Positions 17,138 to 22,686 of a DNA stretch of 51,199 nucleotides are shown here, piece after piece (the first letter of the stretch is position 1; each line of letters opens with the position of its first letter). Below the pieces are notes generated by a model that had not been told where the DNA came from, did not search any database, and was given only the letters and a program-made list of their open reading frames with translations. The stretch lies in NCBI GenBank assembly GCA_017546315.1, contig JAFYXH010000008.1, positions 1 through 51,199 of the forward strand. The letters run 5' to 3'. Source of the DNA: Alphaproteobacteria bacterium. GTDB lineage: Bacteria > Pseudomonadota > Alphaproteobacteria > RF32 > CAG-239. The position numbers and the translations under genes were made by a program.

Positions 17138-17896
17138 ATGAAGTTAAAATTTATTTCTTGCTCTGGCGTAAATGAGCACACTTGTATTGAAGATTTAGTA
17201 AGTGCATTTGAAAACATTTATCTTCCCCAAATCATCTTTGGAGTTCAAGTATCAGGTAAAAAAGCTAGTTTTGGAACTGCTAGATATTGGTGGTTAAGAG
17301 CTTTATATGGCTTTCTTGAAAAAAAAGACACTAATTTGAATATAAGTTTACATCTCAATCAAGATTGGGTTGAACGCTTTGTTGATGGTGATGTACCTTC
17401 CGAATTAGATTATTTTTTGAAGCTTCAAAAAGGTTTTGGCGATCCTTTTATTAAAAGTGTACAACTTAATTTCAAAATTGGGAGAGAAAAAACTCCTGAT
17501 ATCAAAAAACTATTGGAAACAGTTGAACTTTATAAAAGACAAAATTTCATCTTATCTTGCAGTCAAAATAATATTGAATTTGTTAAATCTCTTTTAGCAA
17601 AATCTCATCGTAATTTTTGGCTTTTATATGATGATTCTTTTGGTGAAGGTGTTAAGTGTTGCAACTGGAAAGCTCCTTTGTTTGACAATATTCTGCAGGG
17701 TTATGCCGGTGGTTTATCTCCTGAAAATATCTTAACAGAATTAGACAAGATTGATAAACTTGTTAGCAAAAACAAATTCATTTTTGTTGATGCAGAAGGA
17801 AAACTTAAAGGTGATGATGGACATTTTTCAATTCAAAAAGCAGAGAAATTTGTTAATCAGTGTATCTCTTATACAGAAAAAAAGGCAGAGAGTTAA
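17138..17896 (+). CDS. TIM-barrel protein resembling phosphoribosylanthranilate isomerase
   Basis: The 252-residue protein opens with FISCSGVNEHTCIEDL and has FGVQVSGKK, SVQLNFKIGR, LLYDDSFGEG, a GYAGGLSPENI motif and a final FVDAEGKLKGDDGHFS segment. These follow the strand-loop order of a TIM barrel; the AGGLSPEN phosphate-site motif and the Asp-Glu strand after it are like TrpF. It looks more like a poorly characterised PRAI-like proteobacterial family than true TrpF, because the canonical TrpF catalytic Cys/Asp context is altered. No tryptophan genes lie nearby. It follows the EF-Ts-like gene by 32 bases, lacks a Shine-Dalgarno sequence and ends in a terminator. Reaction unknown. Confidence 0.6.
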   Translation: MKLKFISCSGVNEHTCIEDLVSAFENIYLPQIIFGVQVSGKKASFGTARYWWLRALYGFLEKKDTNLNISLHLNQDWVERFVDGDVPSELDYFLKLQKGFGDPFIKSVQLNFKIGREKTPDIKKLLETVELYKRQNFILSCSQNNIEFVKSLLAKSHRNFWLLYDDSFGEGVKCCNWKAPLFDNILQGYAGGLSPENILTELDKIDKLVSKNKFIFVDAEGKLKGDDGHFSIQKAEKFVNQCISYTEKKAES

Positions 17897-17912
17897 TCTC
17901 TGCCTTTTTTTG
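17881..17912. terminator. Terminator between convergent genes
   Basis: GGCAGAGA (17884-17891) and TCTCTGCC (17897-17904) form a perfect eight-pair stem flanked by A and T runs. The stop codon of the TIM-barrel gene is in the loop. It can act on both strands. Confidence 0.9.
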
Positions 17913-17918
17913 TTTCCT

Positions 17919-18437
17919 TTATTTCCGATATTTAATCAAGCCTGACGGATGATTGAGATAGGAATTAGGTTTAATTTTCCTTCCATTGAATTTTGGATTA
18001 CCATAGAATATAAATTCATGGAATTTCCCCTCTTTTGTTTGTCCTTGAAGCCAAACTGTGCACTCATTATCAGATATCACTCGCAACTTACCTGCCTCAT
18101 TTTCCCATAAACCAAATTCTTGAGGGATTATGTATGTATATGTATCAGCATTATCATACGTGTATGTAATGATAATTGGCTTCGCATACGGCGTTTTTTC
18201 ATCATAATCAATACGAACAGAATTTGCCACTTGGTTAGTTGGTGCCGGATAATAAACATAAGTTGAAGAGGTGTTTACATCCACATTAGCTGATTGATTA
18301 ACGGGGATATAAACTTCAGGAGCTTTGGGTTCTTCTACAACTGGAGGAGTTGTTTTTACTTTCTTTTCTTCTTTACAAGATGCAATAGAGATTGCAAATA
18401 CACTTACGCAAAGTGCTAAAAAAAGACTTTTCTTCAT
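17919..18437 (-). CDS. Lipoprotein of unknown function
   Basis: The 172-residue protein has a lipoprotein signal (KKSLFLALCVSVFAISIASC, lipidated Cys21). A Lys/Pro/Glu-rich linker follows (residues 22-50), then a Tyr- and Asn-rich, strand-forming domain of about 110 residues containing YIIPQEFGLWENEAGKLR, TVWLQGQ and FYGNPKFNGRKIKP. It is probably an outer-membrane lipoprotein. I recognise no family. The stop is only seven bases past the shared terminator. No clear ribosome binding site precedes the ATG. Confidence 0.65.
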   Translation of the reverse strand: MKKSLFLALCVSVFAISIASCKEEKKVKTTPPVVEEPKAPEVYIPVNQSANVDVNTSSTYVYYPAPTNQVANSVRIDYDEKTPYAKPIIITYTYDNADTYTYIIPQEFGLWENEAGKLRVISDNECTVWLQGQTKEGKFHEFIFYGNPKFNGRKIKPNSYLNHPSGLIKYRK

Positions 18438-18735
18438 AATTGATATCTTTTTTAATTAAACATAAAAATAATTAACACACTGGTGATTATATAGCAAAAT
18501 TGTTTTTTGTCAAATATTTATAATTCTAGAAGTCTTGATAGATAGCAGATCTTATTGATGATTTTACAAACACCTCTTTAGAGCTTGTTTTTATTAAAAT
18601 AGAAATATTCAAACCTTAAGACTTTCATACTTAAATTTGCAAATATAAAAGATATTGACTTTTATTGAGTCTAAATTTAAGTTATGTGATGTTAAATTAA
18701 GTATCTGTTTATTATGTAATTAAAAAAATATTATT
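18438..18735. other. Intergenic region between divergent genes
   Basis: About 300 bases of very AT-rich DNA between the divergent lipoprotein gene and the 178-residue gene. A possible plus-strand promoter is TTGACT (18655-18660), 17 bases, then TAAGTT (18678-18683); it is weak. I see no RNA gene, repeat or further reading frame. Confidence 0.4.
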
Positions 18736-19272
18736 ATGAAAAATTATGTTGAGCTTCATTATGATGAAAGTTGTTTGTTGTTTTACAGCTATTTTCATCA
18801 AGAAAAATGCTATAAATTTCCAGTAGTTTATAGCGATGGGTTGATTAGTCGATTATGTTCTTCTTCTGAGGGGCGAAAACCTTGTGGAATTTTGTGTAAA
18901 GGATATATAGTTTCTATTTGGAAATCTCCTCAAAAAATGACACCTCAAGAAGCAAAAGAATATTGTAAATCTACTGCTATTATTGGACGAACAACGTCCA
19001 TCCCTCCACGAAAAGTGATGCGAAAGTTATTAAGAAATATCACAAAGGTAAATAAATGCATTCGTGAACTCGGAGGTGATTTACTTGAAGCAGAGTGGTA
19101 TATGGCGTCTAATGACACATTTACTTCAAGTCCCGCAGGATATCCTTTGGATGATATTATGTTGGGTATCAGTTTGGAACATTTAGATGATCATGCAAAC
19201 AGAGGTGGAAAAATTTGTTGGGAAGTTAAAGATTATACAAAAATTTCTTTTTACCCTGCAGCCAAAGTCTAA
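18736..19272 (+). CDS. Conserved-looking protein of unknown function
   Basis: The 178-residue product has no signal peptide or membrane helix. It contains several Cys (LCSSSEGRKPCGILCKG), a helical stretch (KVMRKLLRNITKVNKCIREL) and a C-terminal part GGDLLEAEWYMASNDTFTSS ending DYTKISFYPA. The EWYMAS and closing segments faintly recall the Lcl/DUF1566 C-type-lectin-like fold, which the 206-residue protein further on shows more clearly, but the similarity is weak. No Shine-Dalgarno sequence is visible before the ATG. A terminator follows, so it is transcribed alone. Confidence 0.5.
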   Translation: MKNYVELHYDESCLLFYSYFHQEKCYKFPVVYSDGLISRLCSSSEGRKPCGILCKGYIVSIWKSPQKMTPQEAKEYCKSTAIIGRTTSIPPRKVMRKLLRNITKVNKCIRELGGDLLEAEWYMASNDTFTSSPAGYPLDDIMLGISLEHLDDHANRGGKICWEVKDYTKISFYPAAKV

Positions 19273-19277
19273 TTTTT

Positions 19278-19306
19278 AATGACGTGTGAAAGCACGTCAT
19301 TTTTTG
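19278..19306 (+). terminator. Terminator of the 178-residue protein gene
   Basis: AATGACGTG and CACGTCATT form a perfect nine-pair stem with a six-base loop and a T-run, five bases after the stop codon. Confidence 0.9.
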
Positions 19307-19609
19307 TTGTGTTAAATTTTTTTAATACCCAATGTGCCACCTTAAGTTAATTTCATTTCGGATAAAAACTGATTTATCACTGTTATTTTTTTTATAATAC
19401 TCAAAAATGGTGATATTTTAGAATCGATTATTTAAGAATACTTATGACTCCAAAAATAACCTTGTAATATATCTTTTTTTATGATATAATATGCTTAATT
19501 AAGAATTATTATGAGTGCTTTATATTTATGGTTTTCCCTTGACTGTAAAGAATATCACGCTTAGTAGTCTCTCTGTGAACTGAAATGTATAACTAAAAAA
19601 ATAAAAAAA
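19307..19609. other. Long leader/intergenic region with a tiny leader frame
   Basis: This 303-base gap holds an extended -10 promoter (listed separately). Downstream of it, before the next gene, lies a short frame at 19511-19564 encoding 17 residues (MSALYLWFSLDCKEYHA). The frame lies wholly in the predicted leader RNA and has no ribosome binding site, so its translation is uncertain. The rest is AT-rich with nothing recognisable. Confidence 0.35.
19462..19490 (+). promoter_or_regulatory. Extended -10 promoter of the two-TM protein gene
   Basis: TTGTAA (19462-19467), a 17-base spacer and a perfect TATAAT (19485-19490) with TG at 19482-19483. The predicted start near 19497 leaves a leader of about 113 bases before the ATG at 19610, long for this genome. 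Confidence 0.7.
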
Positions 19610-19951
19610 ATGAAAAAAATTAAAAAAATTATTAAAATGCAGAAGAACAGTAGCGTTAGAAAATTCTGCTATAATTGTATTTCAAACTTCTTTATGTCAT
19701 TGTTAATAATGGTTTTTTGTGCCATGCCTTTCTGCTTCTTTGTGTTAGAAGGTGGAGAATACCAATTATGGCAGCTAATTTCATATTCTGCTATTGTTAT
19801 AATCGGAGCCGGTACTCCTTTTGTAATAGTCTTAAAAAAAGACATCGAGGAATTAAGAACAGCTCTCTCAAATGCTGAGTGTGAGAAGCATTTAAAAGTC
19901 CGCTATAATAATGCGGAAATTGAGGAAAATTATTATAACAATCCTCATTAA
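19610..19951 (+). CDS. Small two-helix membrane protein of unknown function
   Basis: The 113-residue product has a very basic N-terminus (MKKIKKIIKMQKNSS), two membrane helices at about residues 28-46 (FMSLLIMVFCAMPFCFFVL) and 55-74 (LISYSAIVIIGAGTPFVIVL), and a charged, coiled-coil-like cytoplasmic tail (KKDIEELRTALSNAECEK). No Shine-Dalgarno sequence is seen: the ATG follows an A-rich run. Promoter and terminator frame it as a single-gene unit. Family unknown. Confidence 0.5.
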   Translation: MKKIKKIIKMQKNSSVRKFCYNCISNFFMSLLIMVFCAMPFCFFVLEGGEYQLWQLISYSAIVIIGAGTPFVIVLKKDIEELRTALSNAECEKHLKVRYNNAEIEENYYNNPH

Positions 19952-19955
19952 AAAA

Positions 19956-19983
19956 ACGGGCGGATTTTACTCCGCCTGTTTTT
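19956..19983 (+). terminator. Terminator of the two-TM protein gene
   Basis: ACGGGCGGA and TCCGCCTGT form a nine-pair stem (one G-U) with a six-base loop and a T-run, five bases after the stop codon. Confidence 0.9.
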
Positions 19984-20133
19984 GTGTCTTAAATATTTTT
20001 TATGTACCGAATTTAATGATAAATAGATTAAACCATTGACTAATCTTTTTTATAATTTTTTCTATCCCACTAATTTCGGCGATGCCTGTTAATTTTACTT
20101 AAAATACTTTACTTACTAAATAATGAGTATGTG

Positions 20134-20196
20134 TGGTGCACCAAAGTTGACGAATTGTTGAACTCGATTGTTGATGAAACAAGAAAAATAAATGAA
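20134..20196 (+). repeat. Cassette distal-end repeat, copy 1
   Basis: It begins TGGTGCACCAAAGTTGACGA and is about 55/63 identical to 20825-20887. The first 32 bases are identical. It contains ATTGTTGA-type direct sub-repeats that could be recombinase sites, and it marks the distal boundary of cassette 2. Confidence 0.85.
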
Positions 20197-20218
20197 TGGC
20201 AATAATTAAAATATAGTG

Positions 20219-20256
20219 ACTTGCGGATAATAATCATCATATTCTCCGCAAGTTTT
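20219..20256 (+). terminator. Hairpin with T-run near the cassette 2 distal end
   Basis: ACTTGCGGA (20219-20227) and TCCGCAAGT (20245-20253) form a perfect nine-pair stem with a 17-base loop, followed by TTTT on the plus strand. There is no plus-strand gene immediately before it, so it may instead shield the cassette from outside transcription or mark its end. Confidence 0.6.
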
Positions 20257-20270
20257 GCGTAGATTACAAT

Positions 20271-20307
20271 AAAAAAACAGTCCTAAGTTTCAAACTCAGA
20301 ACTGTTT
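20271..20307 (-). terminator. Terminator of the 132-residue protein gene
   Basis: On the minus strand AACAGTTCTGAGTTT and AAACTTAGGACTGTT form a long stem (two G-U pairs) followed by seven T residues, nine bases after the stop codon. Confidence 0.9.
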
Positions 20308-20315
20308 TATACTAC

Positions 20316-20714
20316 TTAATCGTTGTGTCTAACAATTTCAAACCATCGTTCAACGATACATCGTCTATGCTCTAACAGATTTGGATATGAGATTTCAAAA
20401 TAGCCTCTTAAAATACCTATATGTGCAAAAAGTATTTGCTTTACACCTTTAGGGCAACTCGGTGAGTTATAATACTCTTCATAAAAAAGAATAGTGTTTA
20501 CATATCCGTATGCATACAACAACAGTGTATCTTTGCTATTAGGAGGATATGGGGATTCAACTTTTGTATTAATCAAGTTATAAACCTTATCTTTTTTTAT
20601 GATATTGTTTATATACTCAATATCCTCTTCAGTAACTCTAATCTTAAAAACCATTGCCATATTTGCAAATGGAGGACCTAAACGATGCCATGTTTCTTTA
20701 TCTAAAAAGTCCAT
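20316..20714 (-). CDS. Cassette 2 cargo protein, unknown function
   Basis: The 132-residue product has no signal peptide or membrane helix and looks mostly helical (EEDIEYINNIIKKDKVYNLI, LLLYAYGYVNTILFYEEYY, IVERWFEIVRHND). I recognise no family. It is the only gene of cassette 2. The ATG lies 22 bases after the 95-bp repeat, within a CATAATTATAA context also found at the start of the cassette 1 gene. No Shine-Dalgarno sequence is visible. A terminator closes the unit. Confidence 0.6.
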   Translation of the reverse strand: MDFLDKETWHRLGPPFANMAMVFKIRVTEEDIEYINNIIKKDKVYNLINTKVESPYPPNSKDTLLLYAYGYVNTILFYEEYYNSPSCPKGVKQILFAHIGILRGYFEISYPNLLEHRRCIVERWFEIVRHND

Positions 20715-20735
20715 AATTATAAAATTTTAAATTGT

Positions 20736-20830
20736 ACATACTAATTGATTTTACGCCTCCACCATTACCACAATTTTCAATTTTTGCAATAAAAAACCTC
20801 GCAAAATGCGAGGATTAAGAAACTTGGTGC
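20736..20830 (-). repeat. Cassette proximal-end repeat, copy 2 (95 bp)
   Basis: It is identical to 21607-21701 at 94 of 95 positions (C at 20754 versus T at 21625). On the minus strand it reads core GCACCA, then a terminator, then about 60 bases leading into the start region of the cassette gene. It lies at the joint of the two cassettes. Confidence 0.95.
20790..20813 (-). terminator. Terminator inside the proximal repeat, cassette 2
   Basis: CCTCGCA and TGCGAGG form a perfect seven-pair stem with a three-base loop and a U-run on the minus strand. It would stop transcripts from cassette 1 entering cassette 2. Confidence 0.85.
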
Positions 20831-20887
20831 ACCAAAGTTGACGAATTGTTGAACTCTATTGTTGTCGAAACAAATGCTATAAATGAA
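20825..20887 (+). repeat. Cassette distal-end repeat, copy 2
   Basis: Partner of 20134-20196. It begins with the same TGGTGCACCAAAG string and ends cassette 1. Together with the proximal repeat it creates the palindrome GGTGCACC at the junction of the two cassettes. Confidence 0.85.
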
Positions 20888-20937
20888 AAATATTGACAAT
20901 TACAGAGATTGCAAAAAAACAATTCAGACACAAAATC

Positions 20938-20960
20938 TTAACTGTTCTTTTAATAGTTAA
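20938..20960 (-). other. Hairpin just downstream of the putative variable region
   Basis: TTAACT (20938-20943) and AGTTAA (20955-20960) form a six-pair AT stem with an 11-base loop, directly after the stop codon of the 206-residue gene. Some diversity-generating retroelements need a hairpin shortly after the variable region; this one is weak and AT-rich, so the link is tentative. Confidence 0.3.
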
Positions 20961-20963
20961 AAA

Positions 20964-21584
20964 CTAAGAAACTTTTAAAGCTAGAACTGGACGAACGTAT
21001 AAGAGGCTTCTGCGCTTAGTGTACGTACCCCTGTTACCGCTACCAAAGTTCACGCCCCACGCAAGCATGGAGGAACGCTCGGTAGAGGACCAATACCATA
21101 CACCTCTGAACGGTTTATGCAATTTCTCAAATGCTTTTTTTATGGCCTTATAATGCTTATAAACTGTTTCAAACTGCTCAATACTATACCAAACAATCTT
21201 TTCATTTTTTTGACACGGATAAGAAAATTTTTCAAAAAACTTTCTAACATCATTCCACGTCATATCTTTTTCATAAACATCAAACAACTCTGAAGCTGTT
21301 AAGTCTCCATAGATAATACCATCTTCAACCAACTCAACGATAGCTTTGATCTTCTTATCCATTGTCCTATTAATTGAAAAAGTATCATCCTCATACCAGA
21401 ACATCCCGGGCTTAATATTATCATAATCAGTTTTGCTAAAAGATTTAAATGCCGACGACATTGTCAATGTTGCACTCATCATAGATGTTAATTGCCAATG
21501 CTCCACAACATCCTCACGAGAAACCCCCAAGCGCTCAATATATTTATCAAGCCTAGCTAATTTTTTCTTTTTTTCTTCATTCAT
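20964..21584 (-). CDS. Cassette 1 protein with C-type-lectin-like (DUF1566/Lcl-type) C-terminus, putative DGR target
   Basis: The 206-residue product has a charged helical N-terminus (residues 1-30), a middle region of unknown fold, and a C-terminal ligand-binding-type segment. That segment includes GVWYWSSTE, AWGVNFGSGN and YVRPVLAL, the conserved frame of C-type-lectin-like variable domains targeted by diversity-generating retroelements. Residues between these anchors (RSSML, GSGNRGTYTKRRSLL) sit where such proteins vary. The coding patch is about 54% G+C, against about 28% in the 60 bases upstream of it within the gene. No secretion signal and no Shine-Dalgarno sequence are visible. It is the sole gene of cassette 1. 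Ligand unknown; diversification in trans is inferred. Confidence 0.7.
   Translation of the reverse strand: MNEEKKKKLARLDKYIERLGVSREDVVEHWQLTSMMSATLTMSSAFKSFSKTDYDNIKPGMFWYEDDTFSINRTMDKKIKAIVELVEDGIIYGDLTASELFDVYEKDMTWNDVRKFFEKFSYPCQKNEKIVWYSIEQFETVYKHYKAIKKAFEKLHKPFRGVWYWSSTERSSMLAWGVNFGSGNRGTYTKRRSLLYVRPVLALKVS
20966..21110 (-). other. Putative DGR variable region (VR)
   Basis: In 21001-21110, 59 of 110 bases are G or C by hand count, while 21121-21180 has 17 of 60. The patch encodes the WYWSST...YVRPVLA frame and lies at the extreme 3' end of the gene, as VRs do. No matching template repeat or reverse transcriptase is in the window, so confirmation must come from elsewhere in the genome. 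Confidence 0.55.
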
Positions 21585-21606
21585 AATTATAATTTTTAAA
21601 AATTAA

Positions 21607-21701
21607 ACATACTAATTGATTTTATGCCTCCACCATTACCACAATTTTCAATTTTTGCAATAAAAAACCTCGCAAAATGCGAGGATTAAGAAACTTGGTG
21701 C
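21607..21701 (-). repeat. Cassette proximal-end repeat, copy 1 (95 bp)
   Basis: It starts inside the 3' end of tRNA-Leu (TGGTGC at 21696-21701 is the complement of GCACCA) and runs to 21607, 22 bases before the start codon of the 206-residue gene. It is 94/95 identical to 20736-20830. The part after the terminator may be a promoter or a recombinase-binding arm. Confidence 0.95.
21661..21684 (-). terminator. Terminator behind tRNA-Leu, carried by the cassette repeat
   Basis: CCTCGCA and TGCGAGG with a three-base loop and a U-run on the minus strand, 12 bases after the tRNA CCA end. The same hairpin recurs at 20790-20813. Confidence 0.9.
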
Positions 21702-21781
21702 TCTGAAAAGGACTTGAACCTTCACGGATAAAATCCATAAGTACCTGAAACTTACGCGTCTACCAATTTCGCCACCAGAGC
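21696..21781 (-). tRNA. tRNA-Leu (anticodon CAG)
   Basis: On the minus strand the acceptor GCTCTGG pairs with TCAGAGC (one G-U), followed by A and an encoded CCA. The anticodon stem TAAGT/ACTTA holds loop TTCAGGT with anticodon CAG. A long variable arm and a GGTTCAAGTCC T arm fit a class II tRNA of 86 bases. Its 3' terminal GCACCA is the insertion core of the adjoining cassettes. Confidence 0.95.
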
Positions 21782-21794
21782 TTTAATGCTTAAT

Positions 21795-21823
21795 TTTCTA
21801 ATATTTAATCAGCGTTTAGTCAA
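21795..21823 (-). promoter_or_regulatory. Promoter of tRNA-Leu
   Basis: On the minus strand TTGACT (21823-21818), a 17-base spacer and TAGAAA (21800-21795) lie between the uppP stop and the tRNA. Confidence 0.55.
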
Positions 21824-21828
21824 GTTAA

Positions 21829-22638
21829 TTATATTATGCTCATTGCATCTAAAATAAGAATTATTCCTAAAATTATACGATAGATTACAAAGGGAAGAAA
21901 TGTCTTTTTTCTTAACCATTTCATCATAAATAATATGGCTACGAATGAAAAAATAAATGAATAAAAAATGGCGCATCCTCCTAATAATAGTTTGGTGCTA
22001 TCCCCTGTTTGGCTTAATGTTATAAAGGCTAAAATTCCTGCACATAATATTGAAGGAATCGACAACAACATTGAAAATTTTGCAACTTCACTTCTGTCAT
22101 ATCCTAAAAAACGCCCCATTGTGATTGTTATGCCTGATCTACTTGTGCCTGGGAAAAAAGCCAAAGTTTGTGCAAAACCTATGAGAACTGCATCTTTTAA
22201 ATTCATTTCTTCAAGAGTTTTAGTTGTCTTAAAATGTGTATCTGCATACCACAAAAGAATAGAATAAATTACCAAAAGAACGCCTATTAGCAAAGTATTT
22301 CTTGTCCATTCCATCCCTATGAAAGATAATATTGCCCCAATAACAATTGCTGGAATCGTTGCAATAACTATAAGATATGCCAAACGAACACTAGTTATTT
22401 CAAAATTAGGCTTAAATTTCTCTTTAAAAAGAGAGGTTATCATTTCTTTGATGTCTGTCCAGAAGTACAACACAACAGCAATTAGCGAACCTATATGTAG
22501 GGCTATATCTATTGCTTGACCTTGGTCAGTTGAGCTTATATATTTTGCATATAGGATTAAATGTCCAGATGAGCTTACAGGTAAAAACTCTGTAAAACCT
22601 TGTATGATAGCAAGCATCAACATATTAAGATTAAACAT
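21829..22638 (-). CDS. uppP: Undecaprenyl-diphosphate phosphatase UppP (BacA)
   Basis: The 269-residue integral membrane protein has the family motifs QGFTEFLPVSSSGHLIL (residues 14-30) and FPGTSRSGITITMGRFLGYDRSE (about 163), with about eight membrane helices. UppP recycles the lipid carrier for peptidoglycan and surface glycans by dephosphorylating undecaprenyl diphosphate at the periplasmic face. A GGGAGG ribosome binding site precedes the ATG. It lies after xseA on the minus strand and before tRNA-Leu. Normal length and intact catalytic residues. Confidence 0.97.
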   Translation of the reverse strand: MFNLNMLMLAIIQGFTEFLPVSSSGHLILYAKYISSTDQGQAIDIALHIGSLIAVVLYFWTDIKEMITSLFKEKFKPNFEITSVRLAYLIVIATIPAIVIGAILSFIGMEWTRNTLLIGVLLVIYSILLWYADTHFKTTKTLEEMNLKDAVLIGFAQTLAFFPGTSRSGITITMGRFLGYDRSEVAKFSMLLSIPSILCAGILAFITLSQTGDSTKLLLGGCAIFYSFIFSFVAILFMMKWLRKKTFLPFVIYRIILGIILILDAMSII

Positions 22639-22686
22639 TTTATCCTCCCTACAATTTGAATATATAGAAGTTTAGATTACAACTTC

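Larger units (their letters stand above)
19984..20315. other. Region holding the outer end of the tandem cassette array
   Basis: From 19984 to 20133 I see only AT-rich DNA; in the insertion model this is the original chromosome downstream of tRNA-Leu. From 20134 it is the distal end of cassette 2: the 63-bp end repeat, a hairpin at 20219-20256 and the terminator of the 132-residue gene. Confidence 0.5.
20134..20824 (-). mobile_element. Tandem tRNA-Leu cassette 2 (691 bp), non-autonomous
   Basis: Read on the minus strand, the unit starts at the TGGTGC core at 20825-20830 and the 95-bp proximal repeat (20736-20830). It carries the gene for the 132-residue protein and its terminator, and ends in the 63-bp distal repeat with another TGGTGC core (20134-20139). 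The arrangement is the same as in cassette 1, head-to-tail. No recombinase is encoded, so movement would need an integrase in trans. The class is inferred from the repeats. Confidence 0.7.
20825..21695 (-). mobile_element. Tandem tRNA-Leu cassette 1 (871 bp), carrying a putative DGR target
   Basis: Cassette 1 begins immediately after the encoded CCA of tRNA-Leu, with core GCACCA shared with the tRNA terminus. It contains the 95-bp proximal repeat, the 206-residue gene and the 63-bp distal repeat ending at the next core (20825-20830). The layout equals that of an integrated tRNA-site element, but at under 0.9 kb it has no room for an integrase. It provides a terminator directly behind the tRNA, replacing the one lost on insertion. 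Confidence 0.7.

Noticed and set aside
18736..19272. 178-residue protein as a second DGR target
   Set aside because: It has an EWYMASND segment but no WSST...YVRPV frame, and its 3' end is not enriched in G+C.
20736..21701. Interpretation as an insertion sequence with direct target duplication
   Set aside because: The 95-bp repeats are far longer than target duplications, there is no transposase, and the boundaries fall exactly on the tRNA terminus.
20134..21781. Interpretation of the repeats as a CRISPR array or integron
   Set aside because: There are only two units, each with a full gene; no short spacer pattern, no cas genes, no integron integrase and no attC-like imperfect hairpin spanning each junction.
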